This document shows positions 1 through 7,080 of a stretch of DNA of 9,447 nt, one piece after another. Within the stretch, counting starts at the first letter, position 1, and each line of letters begins with the position of its first letter. The stretch is from Luminiphilus sp. (GTDB taxonomy: Bacteria > Pseudomonadota > Gammaproteobacteria > Pseudomonadales > Halieaceae): assembly GCA_029251065.1 (NCBI GenBank), contig JAQXEB010000087.1, positions 1 to 9,447 of the forward strand, read 5' to 3'. The notes beneath the pieces are model-generated. The model did no database searches and was not told the DNA's origin. It saw only the letters and a list, made by a program, of their open reading frames with translations. The translations under genes were made by a program, and so were the position numbers.

Positions 1-95
1 TAGGGTCTGAGCCTAACTGCGATACTCTACACGTGACATTCAACGGATGCCTGAGTGTCTCTGGTTTCCACCCCTATTACCGACGAGATTACGGC
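1..95 (+). other. Upstream flank of prc
   Basis: This stretch should hold the prc leader and perhaps its promoter. GATACT at 21-26 could pass for a -10 element, but its -35 region would be at or beyond the window edge. If prc starts at the GTG at 33, most of this stretch is coding. Nothing else is apparent. Confidence 0.3.
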
Positions 96-2219
96 ATGGT
101 CGCACGAGTTTTAACGGCATTAGCTTGGGTTTTCCTTTCCCTCAGTTATCACAGTCATGCGACTGCACTAACACCCACTGAACAGCAGTCTGAGACGTTA
201 CGCGCACTCATCGAGAAGCTGGAGGACAGTCACTACGTAGACCGACGTTACAATGACGCAATGTCGAGAGAACACCTCAACAGTTACCTCGAACGCCTTG
301 ACCCCTCCCATCTTTACTTTACAGCGAACGACATCGCGGACTTTGACCGGTACGCGACCGTTCTCGACAACCAGGGCCGCAATGGGAACGTCACCGCGTC
401 GTTTGAGATCTTCAACCGCTACGAAGCACTCGCAGGCGCACGACTCGACGCGGTCATCGACACGATGGAAGCGCGTGTCGCCGGATTCGACTTTGAGGTT
501 GATGAGTCCATCGCCTCAGACCCTACCGAGCGTGACTGGGCCGCGACACAGTCTGAGCTCGATGATCGCTGGCGTAAGCGTGTAAAGAACCAGGTCCTCG
601 GTTTAAGGTTGGCCGACAAGGCGGCAGACGACATTGCACCGACACTTACAAGACGTTACGAGAACCAACGCTTGCGGCTCAGCCAATACAACGCGCAAGA
701 CGTTTTCGCGGTCTATGCCAACGCCCTGACCTCCCAATTTGGTCCTCACACCAGTTACTTTTCGCCACGGCGGGCGGAAAATTTTGACATTGATATGAAG
801 CTGAGTCTCGAGGGGATCGGCGCCGTCTTACAAAATGAAGACGAATACGTGAAGGTCGTCCGCGTGGTGCCCGCGGGTCCGGCCGACAAGCAGAGCAATC
901 TCAAAGCCACGGAGCTTATCGTTGCGGTCGGACAAGGCGATGAAGGGCCTATGGTCGATGTTATTGGTTGGCGTTTGGACGACGTGGTTGATCTTGTTAG
1001 AGGTAAAAAAGGCACGGTTGTGCGCCTCGATGTTATACCGGCCTCCGGGCGTTCTGATGAGTTACGGCGCCTCGCGATCGTGCGCAATGAGGTGCGGCTC
1101 GAGGAGCAGGCCGCACAGTCAAAAATCATTGAGATTAATGACTTAGACGATGAAAAACGGAAAATAGGTGTAATTGATGTACCGGCCTTCTACCTTGACT
1201 TTGAAGCCTACCGCCAAGGTAACCCTGATTTTCGTTCTACATCACGTGATGTCGCAAAACTTGTCAACGAGCTCAATGAAGAGGGTGTCGATGGGCTGGT
1301 TATCGATCTTCGCGGTAATGGTGGTGGTTCATTGCGCGAAGCCAATGAGCTCACAGGGCTGTTTATTGAGTACGGTCCGACGGTGCAAATACGCGGTTCC
1401 GGGAGTCGCATATGGCGAGACGGAAAACGTCGACGAGGCCCCTACTACGACGGCCCAATGGCCGTCATGATTGATCGCTTGAGTGCCTCTGCGTCCGAGA
1501 TTTTTGCCGGTGCGTTACAGGATTATGGGCGCGCGATTGTTGTTGGCGATCAAAGTTTCGGAAAAGGCACCGTGCAGACGCTACTCGACTTGCCCGAGGG
1601 TCAACTCAAGATCACTGAAAGTAAGTTTTATCGTATCTCGGGTGACAGCACGCAACATCGCGGTGTGATTCCGGATATTCGTTATCCCTCGCTGCTTCAG
1701 CATGACGAGATTGGTGAAAGCGCGTTAGATAAAGCGTTGGACTGGGATAGGATCTCGCCAATTCGGCATAAAGACTATGGCGCAGTAAACCCCATTCTTC
1801 CGACTTTAATCGCGAAGCACACTGAGCGAGCCAATCAAGATCCCGACTTTCAGTACATATGGGACCAAAAGACGCTTGCTAAGACGATTCGAGGCGCTGA
1901 GACCATTCCACTCAATCAGGCAACTCGGGTAGAGCAGCGCGAAGCGCAGGAACGGCAGTACTTGGCAATAGAGAACACACGTCGGATAGCGAAAGGGCTC
2001 CCTACCCTCGCCTCGCTAGACGACCTCTTCGTCGATTCTGAGGAGAACGATGGCAGTGCTGAGGAGGCTGATAATCCAGAGAATGTCGACTTAGGGCTTG
2101 AGCCAGCAGAAGATGGGGATGCTGACGAGGAGGACGCACTCATCACAGAGACGGCGCGCATACTCGCCGATGCCATTAACCTGCGCGGCCCTATTATGGC
2201 GAGGATCGACACACCTTAA
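96..2219 (+). CDS. prc: Carboxy-terminal (tail-specific) protease Prc/Tsp, family S41
   Basis: This is a periplasmic serine protease that degrades proteins from exposed nonpolar C-termini, including ssrA-tagged substrates and cell-wall proteins in the known family. Read from the ATG at 96 it has 707 residues, against 682 in E. coli. Residues 1-24 form a signal peptide with a hydrophobic core (VLTALAWVFLSLS) and a likely cleavage near SHATA. An N-terminal helical domain follows. A PDZ domain spans about 235-315, and the S41 core about 350-530 with the LRGNGGGS motif. The catalytic Ser465 lies in SASASEIF, Asp476 in QDYGRA and Lys490 in FGKGTVQ; their spacing matches the E. coli S430/D441/K455 set. 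The C-terminal domain ends in a very acidic stretch (647-681). The reading frame stays open to a GTG at 33, but that start would put 21 extra residues before the signal peptide, so I prefer 96. The ribosome-binding site is weak at both. The gene converges with serS, with 15 bp between stop codons. Confidence 0.93.
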   Translation: MVARVLTALAWVFLSLSYHSHATALTPTEQQSETLRALIEKLEDSHYVDRRYNDAMSREHLNSYLERLDPSHLYFTANDIADFDRYATVLDNQGRNGNVTASFEIFNRYEALAGARLDAVIDTMEARVAGFDFEVDESIASDPTERDWAATQSELDDRWRKRVKNQVLGLRLADKAADDIAPTLTRRYENQRLRLSQYNAQDVFAVYANALTSQFGPHTSYFSPRRAENFDIDMKLSLEGIGAVLQNEDEYVKVVRVVPAGPADKQSNLKATELIVAVGQGDEGPMVDVIGWRLDDVVDLVRGKKGTVVRLDVIPASGRSDELRRLAIVRNEVRLEEQAAQSKIIEINDLDDEKRKIGVIDVPAFYLDFEAYRQGNPDFRSTSRDVAKLVNELNEEGVDGLVIDLRGNGGGSLREANELTGLFIEYGPTVQIRGSGSRIWRDGKRRRGPYYDGPMAVMIDRLSASASEIFAGALQDYGRAIVVGDQSFGKGTVQTLLDLPEGQLKITESKFYRISGDSTQHRGVIPDIRYPSLLQHDEIGESALDKALDWDRISPIRHKDYGAVNPILPTLIAKHTERANQDPDFQYIWDQKTLAKTIRGAETIPLNQATRVEQREAQERQYLAIENTRRIAKGLPTLASLDDLFVDSEENDGSAEEADNPENVDLGLEPAEDGDADEEDALITETARILADAINLRGPIMARIDTP

Positions 2220-2234
2220 CGCACAGGTGCCCTA

Positions 2235-3533
2235 TCAAGTCGCCGTAATAGTGTCGCCCCCAAAATAGGGAACGAGCGCCGCTGGGAGCTTGATGGTCCC
2301 GTCTTCCTGTTGCCCATTTTCCACTACAGCGACTAACGTCCTGCCAACCGCAAGACCCGAGCCATTTAAGGTGTGCAATAGTTCGGGCTTGCCGGTATTG
2401 GGGTTTCGCCAGCGTGCTTGCATCCTTCTGGACTGATAGTCTCGAAAATTCGAGCAGCTGGAAATCTCTCTAAAGGCACTCTGGCCAGGCAACCAGACCT
2501 CCAGGTCGTAAGTCATTGCGGCACTAAATCCAAGATCGCCCCCACACAATCGCACCTTTCGGTATGGGAGCTCAAGTAGCTGCAGCACCGCCTCCGCGTG
2601 AGACGTCAACGTCTCCAAAGCGACGTCGGACTGATCAGGACGCACCGCCTGGACTAATTCGACCTTTTCAAACTGGTGCTGCCGAATCAGACCGCGTGTA
2701 TCGCGTCCATAACTGCCCGCTTCGCTCCTAAAGCAAGGCGTATGTGCTGTGAACTTAACGCCCTCCTCGCCCAGCTCATCGGCCTCTAAAATTCGATCAC
2801 GAAGCATATTGGTTACCGGGACTTCAGCCGTCGGTATTAAGTAATAGCCGGCGTCACCTTCAATTTTAAACGCATCTTCAGCAAACTTTGGCAATTGTCC
2901 CGTGCCGTAAAGCGATTCGCTGTTAACCATAAAGGGCACGTAGACCTCAGTGTAACCGTGCTCTTTCGTATGAAGATCGAGCATAAAATGAGCCAGTGCG
3001 CGCTGAAGGCGCGCAAGCGGACCCTGCAAGACGCTAAACCGGCTACCGGTGATTTTCCCGGCCATTTCAAAGTCCAGCTGGCCTAACGCCTCACCCAGAT
3101 CGGCGTGATCTTTTGCCTCGAACGACATGGCCCTAGGCGCGCCCCAAACCAGCACTTCTTCATTATCGGCCTCGTCCAGGCCTGCGGGTACGGCTGAGTC
3201 AGGGACATTGGGCGTACCCATCAGGAGTTCATCGAGCAATGCTTGTACGTTCTTTGCCCGCTCAACCGCTGCATCGAGCTCACTCGATATTCGCGCTAGC
3301 GCGTCGTTAACCTCTGCCTTTGCTTCGTCAACAGTTTTACCTTGGGCGACCAAGGCGCCCACGGCTTTTGAGGTTTTTTTTCGTTCGCCGAGCAGTTCCT
3401 GGCTCCGAATATCCGCCGCTTTACGCTCCGAATCGAGCCGCAAAAACTCATCGACAGGGAATTCAAAGCGCTTTTTTCTCAACGCCTCTGCTATTTGCTG
3501 TGGGTCCTGCCGAACCTGTTTGATGTCGAGCAT
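2235..3533 (-). CDS. serS: Serine--tRNA ligase (SerRS)
   Basis: This cytoplasmic class II aminoacyl-tRNA synthetase charges tRNA-Ser (and tRNA-Sec where present) with serine, using ATP. At 432 residues it has the normal bacterial length. It begins with the typical MLDIKQVRQDPQQIAEAL segment and a charged antiparallel coiled-coil arm (about 25-105) that binds the long variable arm of tRNA-Ser. The catalytic core carries motif 2 (FRSEAGSYGRDTRG, from residue 268) and motif 3 (NGSGLAVGRT, 390-399, with Arg398). The serine-site TAEVPVTN segment and the ISSCSNF segment are also present. The ATG at 3533 fits the family N-terminus, although I see no strong Shine-Dalgarno sequence before it. It is the last gene of the ftsK-lolA-crcB-serS block and starts 53 bp after crcB. 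It may be read from the upstream promoter or from its own in that gap. No obvious terminator lies between it and prc. Confidence 0.97.
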   Translation of the reverse strand: MLDIKQVRQDPQQIAEALRKKRFEFPVDEFLRLDSERKAADIRSQELLGERKKTSKAVGALVAQGKTVDEAKAEVNDALARISSELDAAVERAKNVQALLDELLMGTPNVPDSAVPAGLDEADNEEVLVWGAPRAMSFEAKDHADLGEALGQLDFEMAGKITGSRFSVLQGPLARLQRALAHFMLDLHTKEHGYTEVYVPFMVNSESLYGTGQLPKFAEDAFKIEGDAGYYLIPTAEVPVTNMLRDRILEADELGEEGVKFTAHTPCFRSEAGSYGRDTRGLIRQHQFEKVELVQAVRPDQSDVALETLTSHAEAVLQLLELPYRKVRLCGGDLGFSAAMTYDLEVWLPGQSAFREISSCSNFRDYQSRRMQARWRNPNTGKPELLHTLNGSGLAVGRTLVAVVENGQQEDGTIKLPAALVPYFGGDTITAT

Positions 3534-3546
3534 GATGTCATTCGAA

Positions 3547-3566
3547 GGCCGGTGATTGGGGCCGGT
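3547..3566 (-). repeat. Short direct repeat in the crcB-serS gap
   Basis: The 7-mer GGCCGGT (plus-strand reading) occurs at 3547-3553 and again at 3560-3566, in the same orientation and 13 bp apart start to start. It falls in the 53-bp gap just upstream of serS. The spacing is a little over one helical turn, which could suit a protein-binding site, but so short a repeat can easily arise by chance. It does not form a convincing hairpin. Confidence 0.3.
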
Positions 3567-3586
3567 AGTTTACCGCTAAATAAAAA

Positions 3587-3961
3587 TTAGTCGACAATCG
3601 ATCGTGCAAAGGAAAAACCGAGCATGCAACTGATGAGGCAAATCAGTACGGATAAGGTGGCGTAAAGGACGGCACGCATAAGATGCCCCTCTTGGACATC
3701 GGACAGCAGCTCTAATGAAAAAGCTGAAAACGTGGTGAAAGCGCCAAGGAAACCGACGGTCAGACCCATACGGAGCGCTTCTGGCGCCTCTAGTCGTTGA
3801 AATGCAACAAACAGGAAGCCCATAAAAAAGGCACCTACAACGTTCACTGAAAATGTCGCGACATGCAGGTGCGCAACCCCGCTTGTCGTCAAAAGCTGTC
3901 CGATTCCGTAACGTGAAACCGCACCCAACGCACCACCAAGGGCCAATGCCAAAAGGTTCAT
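3587..3961 (-). CDS. crcB: Fluoride channel CrcB (Fluc)
   Basis: This small inner-membrane fluoride channel works as an antiparallel dimer and lowers cytoplasmic fluoride. At 124 residues with four hydrophobic segments (about 2-22, 33-54, 63-86, 97-120) it matches the family. Signature elements are GGALGAVSRYGIGQL near the N-terminus, the pore Asn40 in FSVNVVGAFFMG, and GFLGAFTTFSAFS (70-82) with the Phe residues and Thr/Ser cluster that line the pore. The ATG at 3961 overlaps the lolA stop codon (ATGA), which indicates translational coupling, and the usual N-terminus MNLLALALGGALG supports this start. Gram-negative crcB genes are often controlled by a fluoride riboswitch. Here the upstream sequence is lolA coding sequence, so such control from directly upstream is not evident. 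Confidence 0.96.
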   Translation of the reverse strand: MNLLALALGGALGAVSRYGIGQLLTTSGVAHLHVATFSVNVVGAFFMGFLFVAFQRLEAPEALRMGLTVGFLGAFTTFSAFSLELLSDVQEGHLMRAVLYATLSVLICLISCMLGFSFARSIVD

Positions 3962-4560
3962 GGCGTTGTCTCTAATGGGATCGAGGGCGCGGCGGCTGAA
4001 GACTCGTTGTAAAACTCCGCGCCATCGGGAAATTCGAAGGCAAAGTCGCTAGGACTGAGATTAGAAGCCTCAGTGAGTCTCAGCCTGAGAACAGTCTCTT
4101 GCTCTAAAGCATCAGTGAGCCTGATTTCAATATTGTCAGCAGCACTTGAGATGAGCGTAATCCGCTCTATGCCAGAGGGCAGTGCGGTATCAGACGACCC
4201 AATTGATCCTGAGTGTCCGGAATTGCCCTCCCAAATTCGAGCCAAGGGTAGATCCTCAAGGTTAGGGCGGTCGCGCAGAATGACGATGTCGAGGTCCTTA
4301 TCCCACTGCCAAAACCCCTCTTCGTTGAGCAGTAAAAGCTGTCGATCTGGTGATTCAATCTCCCATCGATACAGGTCGGGTTTTATCGTGGAAAACGTAC
4401 CGTGAGTCTCCACAAGGGGGTTCCCGGAAGAATCACTTAAGACTTGTGAAAAAACGCCACTCGCCGTGGTTGCAGTCGCCAAAGGCCAGACATCATCAGC
4501 AGATCGACTGTTAGTACTGAGCAATACCAAACAAAGGTAAAAGACGACGCGCAATATCAA
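3958..4560 (-). CDS. lolA: Outer-membrane lipoprotein carrier protein LolA
   Basis: LolA is the periplasmic chaperone that takes lipoproteins released by the LolCDE ABC transporter and delivers them to LolB at the outer membrane. The product has 200 residues, close to the usual size. Residues 1-21 (ILRVVFYLCLVLLSTNSRSA) form a signal peptide. The mature part shows the LolA pattern: GVFSQVLSDSSG, then GTFSTIKPDLYRWE, in which Arg65 is probably the equivalent of the conserved Arg of the R-x-x-F-x-W region. After it come the DRQLLLLNEEGFWQWDKDLD strand pair and LPLARIWEG. The sequence is fairly divergent, and the name rests on this pattern plus position directly after ftsK. The start is TTG, overlapping the ftsK stop as TTGA. 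A good ribosome-binding site sits 6 nt upstream, and any later start would remove the signal peptide. Its stop overlaps the crcB start. Confidence 0.9.
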   Translation of the reverse strand: MILRVVFYLCLVLLSTNSRSADDVWPLATATTASGVFSQVLSDSSGNPLVETHGTFSTIKPDLYRWEIESPDRQLLLLNEEGFWQWDKDLDIVILRDRPNLEDLPLARIWEGNSGHSGSIGSSDTALPSGIERITLISSAADNIEIRLTDALEQETVLRLRLTEASNLSPSDFAFEFPDGAEFYNESSAAAPSIPLETTP

Positions 4561-6923
4561 CCGTCGCTCCCCGGCGGTGGCGGAGCAAGAACCTCACGCT
4601 GGCCATTCGTCCCCATCGGGGTGACGACGCCGGTTGCCTCCATGGTTTCTATCAGCCGCGCCGCTCGGTTGTAACCAATTCGTAACTTGCGCTGCACAGA
4701 GGAAATAGACGCGCGCCGACTGCTGCACACATAGTGAACCGCCTCGTCATAAAGAGCATCACTTTCCGGGTCTTCGTCAGACGACGCGGCAGACTGTAAC
4801 TCTTGCGCAGTAACAGGCGTCTGCCCTCCTTCGTCTAACAAGCCCTCAATAAAATCGGGAGTCCCACGCCTACGCCAGTCTGCGACGACCCGGTGGACTT
4901 CTTCATCTGAGCAAAATGCGCCGTGCACACGCGTTGGCGTACTTGAGCCCGATGGTAAATACAACATGTCTCCATAACCCAGTAACTGCTCTGCACCGCC
5001 TTGATCCAAAATAGTCCTAGAATCGATTTTCGATGACACCGAGAAAGCTACACGCGAGGGGATATTGGCCTTGATCAATCCGGTAATCACATCGACCGAT
5101 GGTCGTTGTGTAGCAAGTACTAGGTGGATGCCGGCTGCTCGCGCTTTTTGAGCGATCCTGGCAATGAGTTCTTCTACCTTTTTACCCACAATCATCATCA
5201 TGTCAGCAAACTCGTCAATAACAACGACAATGCTTGGCAAGGTGGTTAGCGCAGGTGCCGTTTGTTCCTCCCCCGTCAACTCAAGTACCGGGTCGGGTTT
5301 CCAAAGAGGATCATCAATTGCGCTGCCTGCTTTTTCCGCATCTGCTACTTTCCGGTTATAGCCTGCAAGGTTTCTGACGCCGAGTAATGACATCAGTTTG
5401 TAACGTCGTTCCATCTCAGCCACGCACCATCGGAGTCCATTGCCCGCGTCTTTCATGTCCGTAATGACTGGCGTCAGCAGATGCGGAATACCGTCGTAGA
5501 CAGATAATTCAAGCATCTTGGGGTCAACCAAAATTAATCGGACTTCATCGGGCGTCGCCTTGTAAAGCAGACTCACCAGCATGCAGTTCACGCCGACTGA
5601 CTTTCCTGAACCAGTGGTTCCTGCAACCAAAACGTGGGGCATCTTACCCAGGTCGGCGACCACTGGCGTACCCGAGATATCGTGTCCGAGCGCAATGGTC
5701 AGTGGTGACTTCGCATCCTCAAAAATCTCGGAACTCAATACGTCTCTGAAGTTGACGGTCTGACGATCTGCGTTTGGAATCTCAATACCAACAACACTTT
5801 TTCCTTGAATGACCTCGACCACCCGAACAGAGTTTACAGCCAATGAGCGCGCCAGATCTTTTGCCAGATTCGAGATGCGACTCACCTTTACGCCCGCTGC
5901 AGGTTGTATTTCAAAGCGAGTCACCACTGGACCTGGATAAACCGAAACGACCTCAGCGGTGATACCAAAGTCGGCAAGTTTGAGCTCAAGCAACCGCGAT
6001 AACGACTCTAATTCTGACGCTGAGTACCCGCGCGGGCCCGAGTGTGTCGGTGCATCCAAAAGCTCAAGCGGCGGCATTGGCATTAGCTCAGGTAGCTCAA
6101 ATAGTGCTTGCTGCTTGGCCTTCTCGACTTTTTTACTTACGCCGTCTAAAAGTTTGGGCGGTTTTATTTTTAACGGTGGTCTGCGCTTCTCTTTCTCGAC
6201 ATGCTCGGCGATCTGAAGACTTCGCTTACTCTTCTCCTGCCTGAGCTTACGTCGGTCATTAAAGTCATCGATGCGCGTCCGTGCGGCAGCTAAGGCCCCT
6301 AATGTTATTGCGCCGACTTTATCTGCGACCTTTAACCAATCGACATCGAGCGCCAACGTCCCGCCAAGCAATGTGCAAAAGCTCAACAGTAACCGCGCTC
6401 CAAAATCGGAAAATGCTGCCGTGAACCAATGGGAGATAGCGTACCCAACAATACCGCCGCTGCCCTGCGGTAAAAACGCATTGGCAGGCAAAGCCAGGCT
6501 GACCAACCCAGTACTTGCGCCCAGAAAAGCGAGCCAACCGAAGCCAGAAATTACGCGATCCGTGGACGTTAGGACCACAGAATCTCTCGGTTTTACGCGA
6601 CGATACGCCCAAAAGAGAACGGATAAAGGAATAACCAAGGCGACAAATCCCACCAACGAGTAACTCATGTCGGCGAAATAAGCCCCGACTACCCCGGCTT
6701 GATTCAGCACGCCGTTGGCGGACCCACTTGAGCTCCATCCGGGATCAGCGGTATCGAACGTGGTCAGGCTGACGACGGTAAAAGAAGCGACTGCGAGGCC
6801 CGCGATAAAGCCAACGCTTGCAAGCGCGCTTGGCGCGCTGGTGCCCTGCTCTCCCTTCACCGATTTTGAAGGTGCATTCTTGGCCGACACTGTGGTGCTC
6901 CCGCGGTTTGTTTGTCGCATCAT
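4557..6923 (-). CDS. ftsK: DNA translocase FtsK
   Basis: FtsK is a septum-anchored hexameric ATPase that pumps DNA at division and activates XerCD recombination at dif. From the ATG at 6923 it has 788 residues, near the Pseudomonas size and far shorter than E. coli FtsK (1329), because the linker is short. Membrane segments lie at about 34-54, 87-107, 125-145 and 156-190, with the periplasmic FDTADPGWSSSG motif between the first two. A basic, proline-containing linker follows. The motor carries Walker A GTTGSGKS (Lys441), Walker B VVVIDEFADMMM (Asp570/Glu571), and the ATQRPSVDVITGLIKANIPS and SSKIDSRTILDQGGAEQLLG segments. The winged-helix gamma domain (about 716-785), which reads KOPS sites and contacts XerD, ends the protein. 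The start is uncertain: in-frame ATGs also lie at 7004, 6971, 6962 and 6920. I chose 6923 because the codons before it are AT-rich, look promoter-like and do not resemble FtsK. The stop overlaps lolA. Confidence 0.93.
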   Translation of the reverse strand: MMRQTNRGSTTVSAKNAPSKSVKGEQGTSAPSALASVGFIAGLAVASFTVVSLTTFDTADPGWSSSGSANGVLNQAGVVGAYFADMSYSLVGFVALVIPLSVLFWAYRRVKPRDSVVLTSTDRVISGFGWLAFLGASTGLVSLALPANAFLPQGSGGIVGYAISHWFTAAFSDFGARLLLSFCTLLGGTLALDVDWLKVADKVGAITLGALAAARTRIDDFNDRRKLRQEKSKRSLQIAEHVEKEKRRPPLKIKPPKLLDGVSKKVEKAKQQALFELPELMPMPPLELLDAPTHSGPRGYSASELESLSRLLELKLADFGITAEVVSVYPGPVVTRFEIQPAAGVKVSRISNLAKDLARSLAVNSVRVVEVIQGKSVVGIEIPNADRQTVNFRDVLSSEIFEDAKSPLTIALGHDISGTPVVADLGKMPHVLVAGTTGSGKSVGVNCMLVSLLYKATPDEVRLILVDPKMLELSVYDGIPHLLTPVITDMKDAGNGLRWCVAEMERRYKLMSLLGVRNLAGYNRKVADAEKAGSAIDDPLWKPDPVLELTGEEQTAPALTTLPSIVVVIDEFADMMMIVGKKVEELIARIAQKARAAGIHLVLATQRPSVDVITGLIKANIPSRVAFSVSSKIDSRTILDQGGAEQLLGYGDMLYLPSGSSTPTRVHGAFCSDEEVHRVVADWRRRGTPDFIEGLLDEGGQTPVTAQELQSAASSDEDPESDALYDEAVHYVCSSRRASISSVQRKLRIGYNRAARLIETMEATGVVTPMGTNGQREVLAPPPPGSDG
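4567..4572 (-). promoter_or_regulatory. Ribosome-binding site of lolA (GGGGAG)
   Basis: Read on the minus strand this is GGGGAG, six nucleotides before the TTG start of lolA and inside the last codons of ftsK. It is the clearest Shine-Dalgarno match I noticed near a gene start in the window, and it settles the non-ATG start of lolA. Its place within ftsK fits translation of lolA by ribosomes finishing ftsK. Confidence 0.65.
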
Positions 6924-6946
6924 ATCACAAAGGAAAACACCTATTT

Positions 6947-6959
6947 TCTTAAAATAAGA
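6947..6959. repeat. AT-rich 5-bp inverted repeat upstream of ftsK
   Basis: The 13-mer TCTTAAAATAAGA has perfect 5-bp arms (TCTTA/TAAGA) around AAA. It lies 24 bp before the preferred ftsK start, in the AT-rich part of the divergent region, where it could overlap a promoter or serve as an operator half-site pair. In AT-rich sequence such a short palindrome is weak evidence on its own. Confidence 0.3.
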
Positions 6960-7019
6960 CATATTTTTCATGTACTTAGGCCATTTATTTCCGAGACCTC
7001 TCATTCATCGGCATTTCGA

Positions 7020-7065
7020 AAGAAGCCAGAATGCGCTACCCTCCTCGCCACTTTTATGGCTTCTT
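7020..7065 (+). repeat. 9-bp inverted repeat in the trxB leader
   Basis: AAGAAGCCA at 7020-7028 is perfectly complementary to TGGCTTCTT at 7057-7065, with 28 nt between the arms. The right arm ends directly before GGAAA, the only Shine-Dalgarno-like sequence before the trxB ATG at 7081. If transcription starts upstream of 7020, the mRNA could fold into a long-loop hairpin beside the ribosome-binding region. It could equally be a DNA-binding site with widely spaced half-sites. The loop is not GC-rich and no T-run follows, so it is not a terminator. Confidence 0.45.
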
Positions 7066-7080
7066 GGAAAATCCACGCGA

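Larger units (their letters stand above)
6924..7080. promoter_or_regulatory. Divergent ftsK/trxB promoter region
   Basis: This 157-bp stretch lies between two genes transcribed away from each other, so it should contain promoters for the ftsK-lolA-crcB-serS block (minus) and for trxB-aat (plus). The half next to ftsK (about 6924-6975) is clearly richer in A and T than the flanking coding DNA. I cannot name convincing -35/-10 pairs: the trxB side has at best weak candidates around 7014-7040. I saw no LexA-type CTGT-N8-ACAG box. If ftsK actually starts further upstream (7004, 6971 or 6962), part of this region is coding. Confidence 0.55.

Noticed and set aside
33..95. Extended Prc start at GTG 33
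   Set aside because: It would place 21 residues containing charged positions before a normal signal peptide. The ATG at 96 gives a standard signal sequence.
2000..2007. CCCTACCC, whose complement matches the FtsK-orienting KOPS consensus GGGNAGGG
   Set aside because: With seven fixed bases about one match is expected by chance in a window of this size on two strands, so a single copy says nothing about replication orientation.
2220..2234. Possible bidirectional terminator between prc and serS
   Set aside because: Only 15 bp separate the stop codons, and I see no hairpin-plus-T-run on either strand.
3127..3555. A 142-residue open frame on the plus strand opposite the start of serS
   Set aside because: It is Ser/Ala-rich, as expected from the antisense of the charged SerRS coiled coil, and serS itself is certain.
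6319..6738. A 139-residue minus-strand frame overlapping ftsK
   Set aside because: It is an out-of-frame reading of the FtsK membrane domain on the same strand. The FtsK frame holds all the family motifs.
6970..7080. Extended TrxB start at 6970
   Set aside because: The additional 37 residues do not resemble TrxB and cover the divergent promoter region, whereas the ATG at 7081 matches the family N-terminus.
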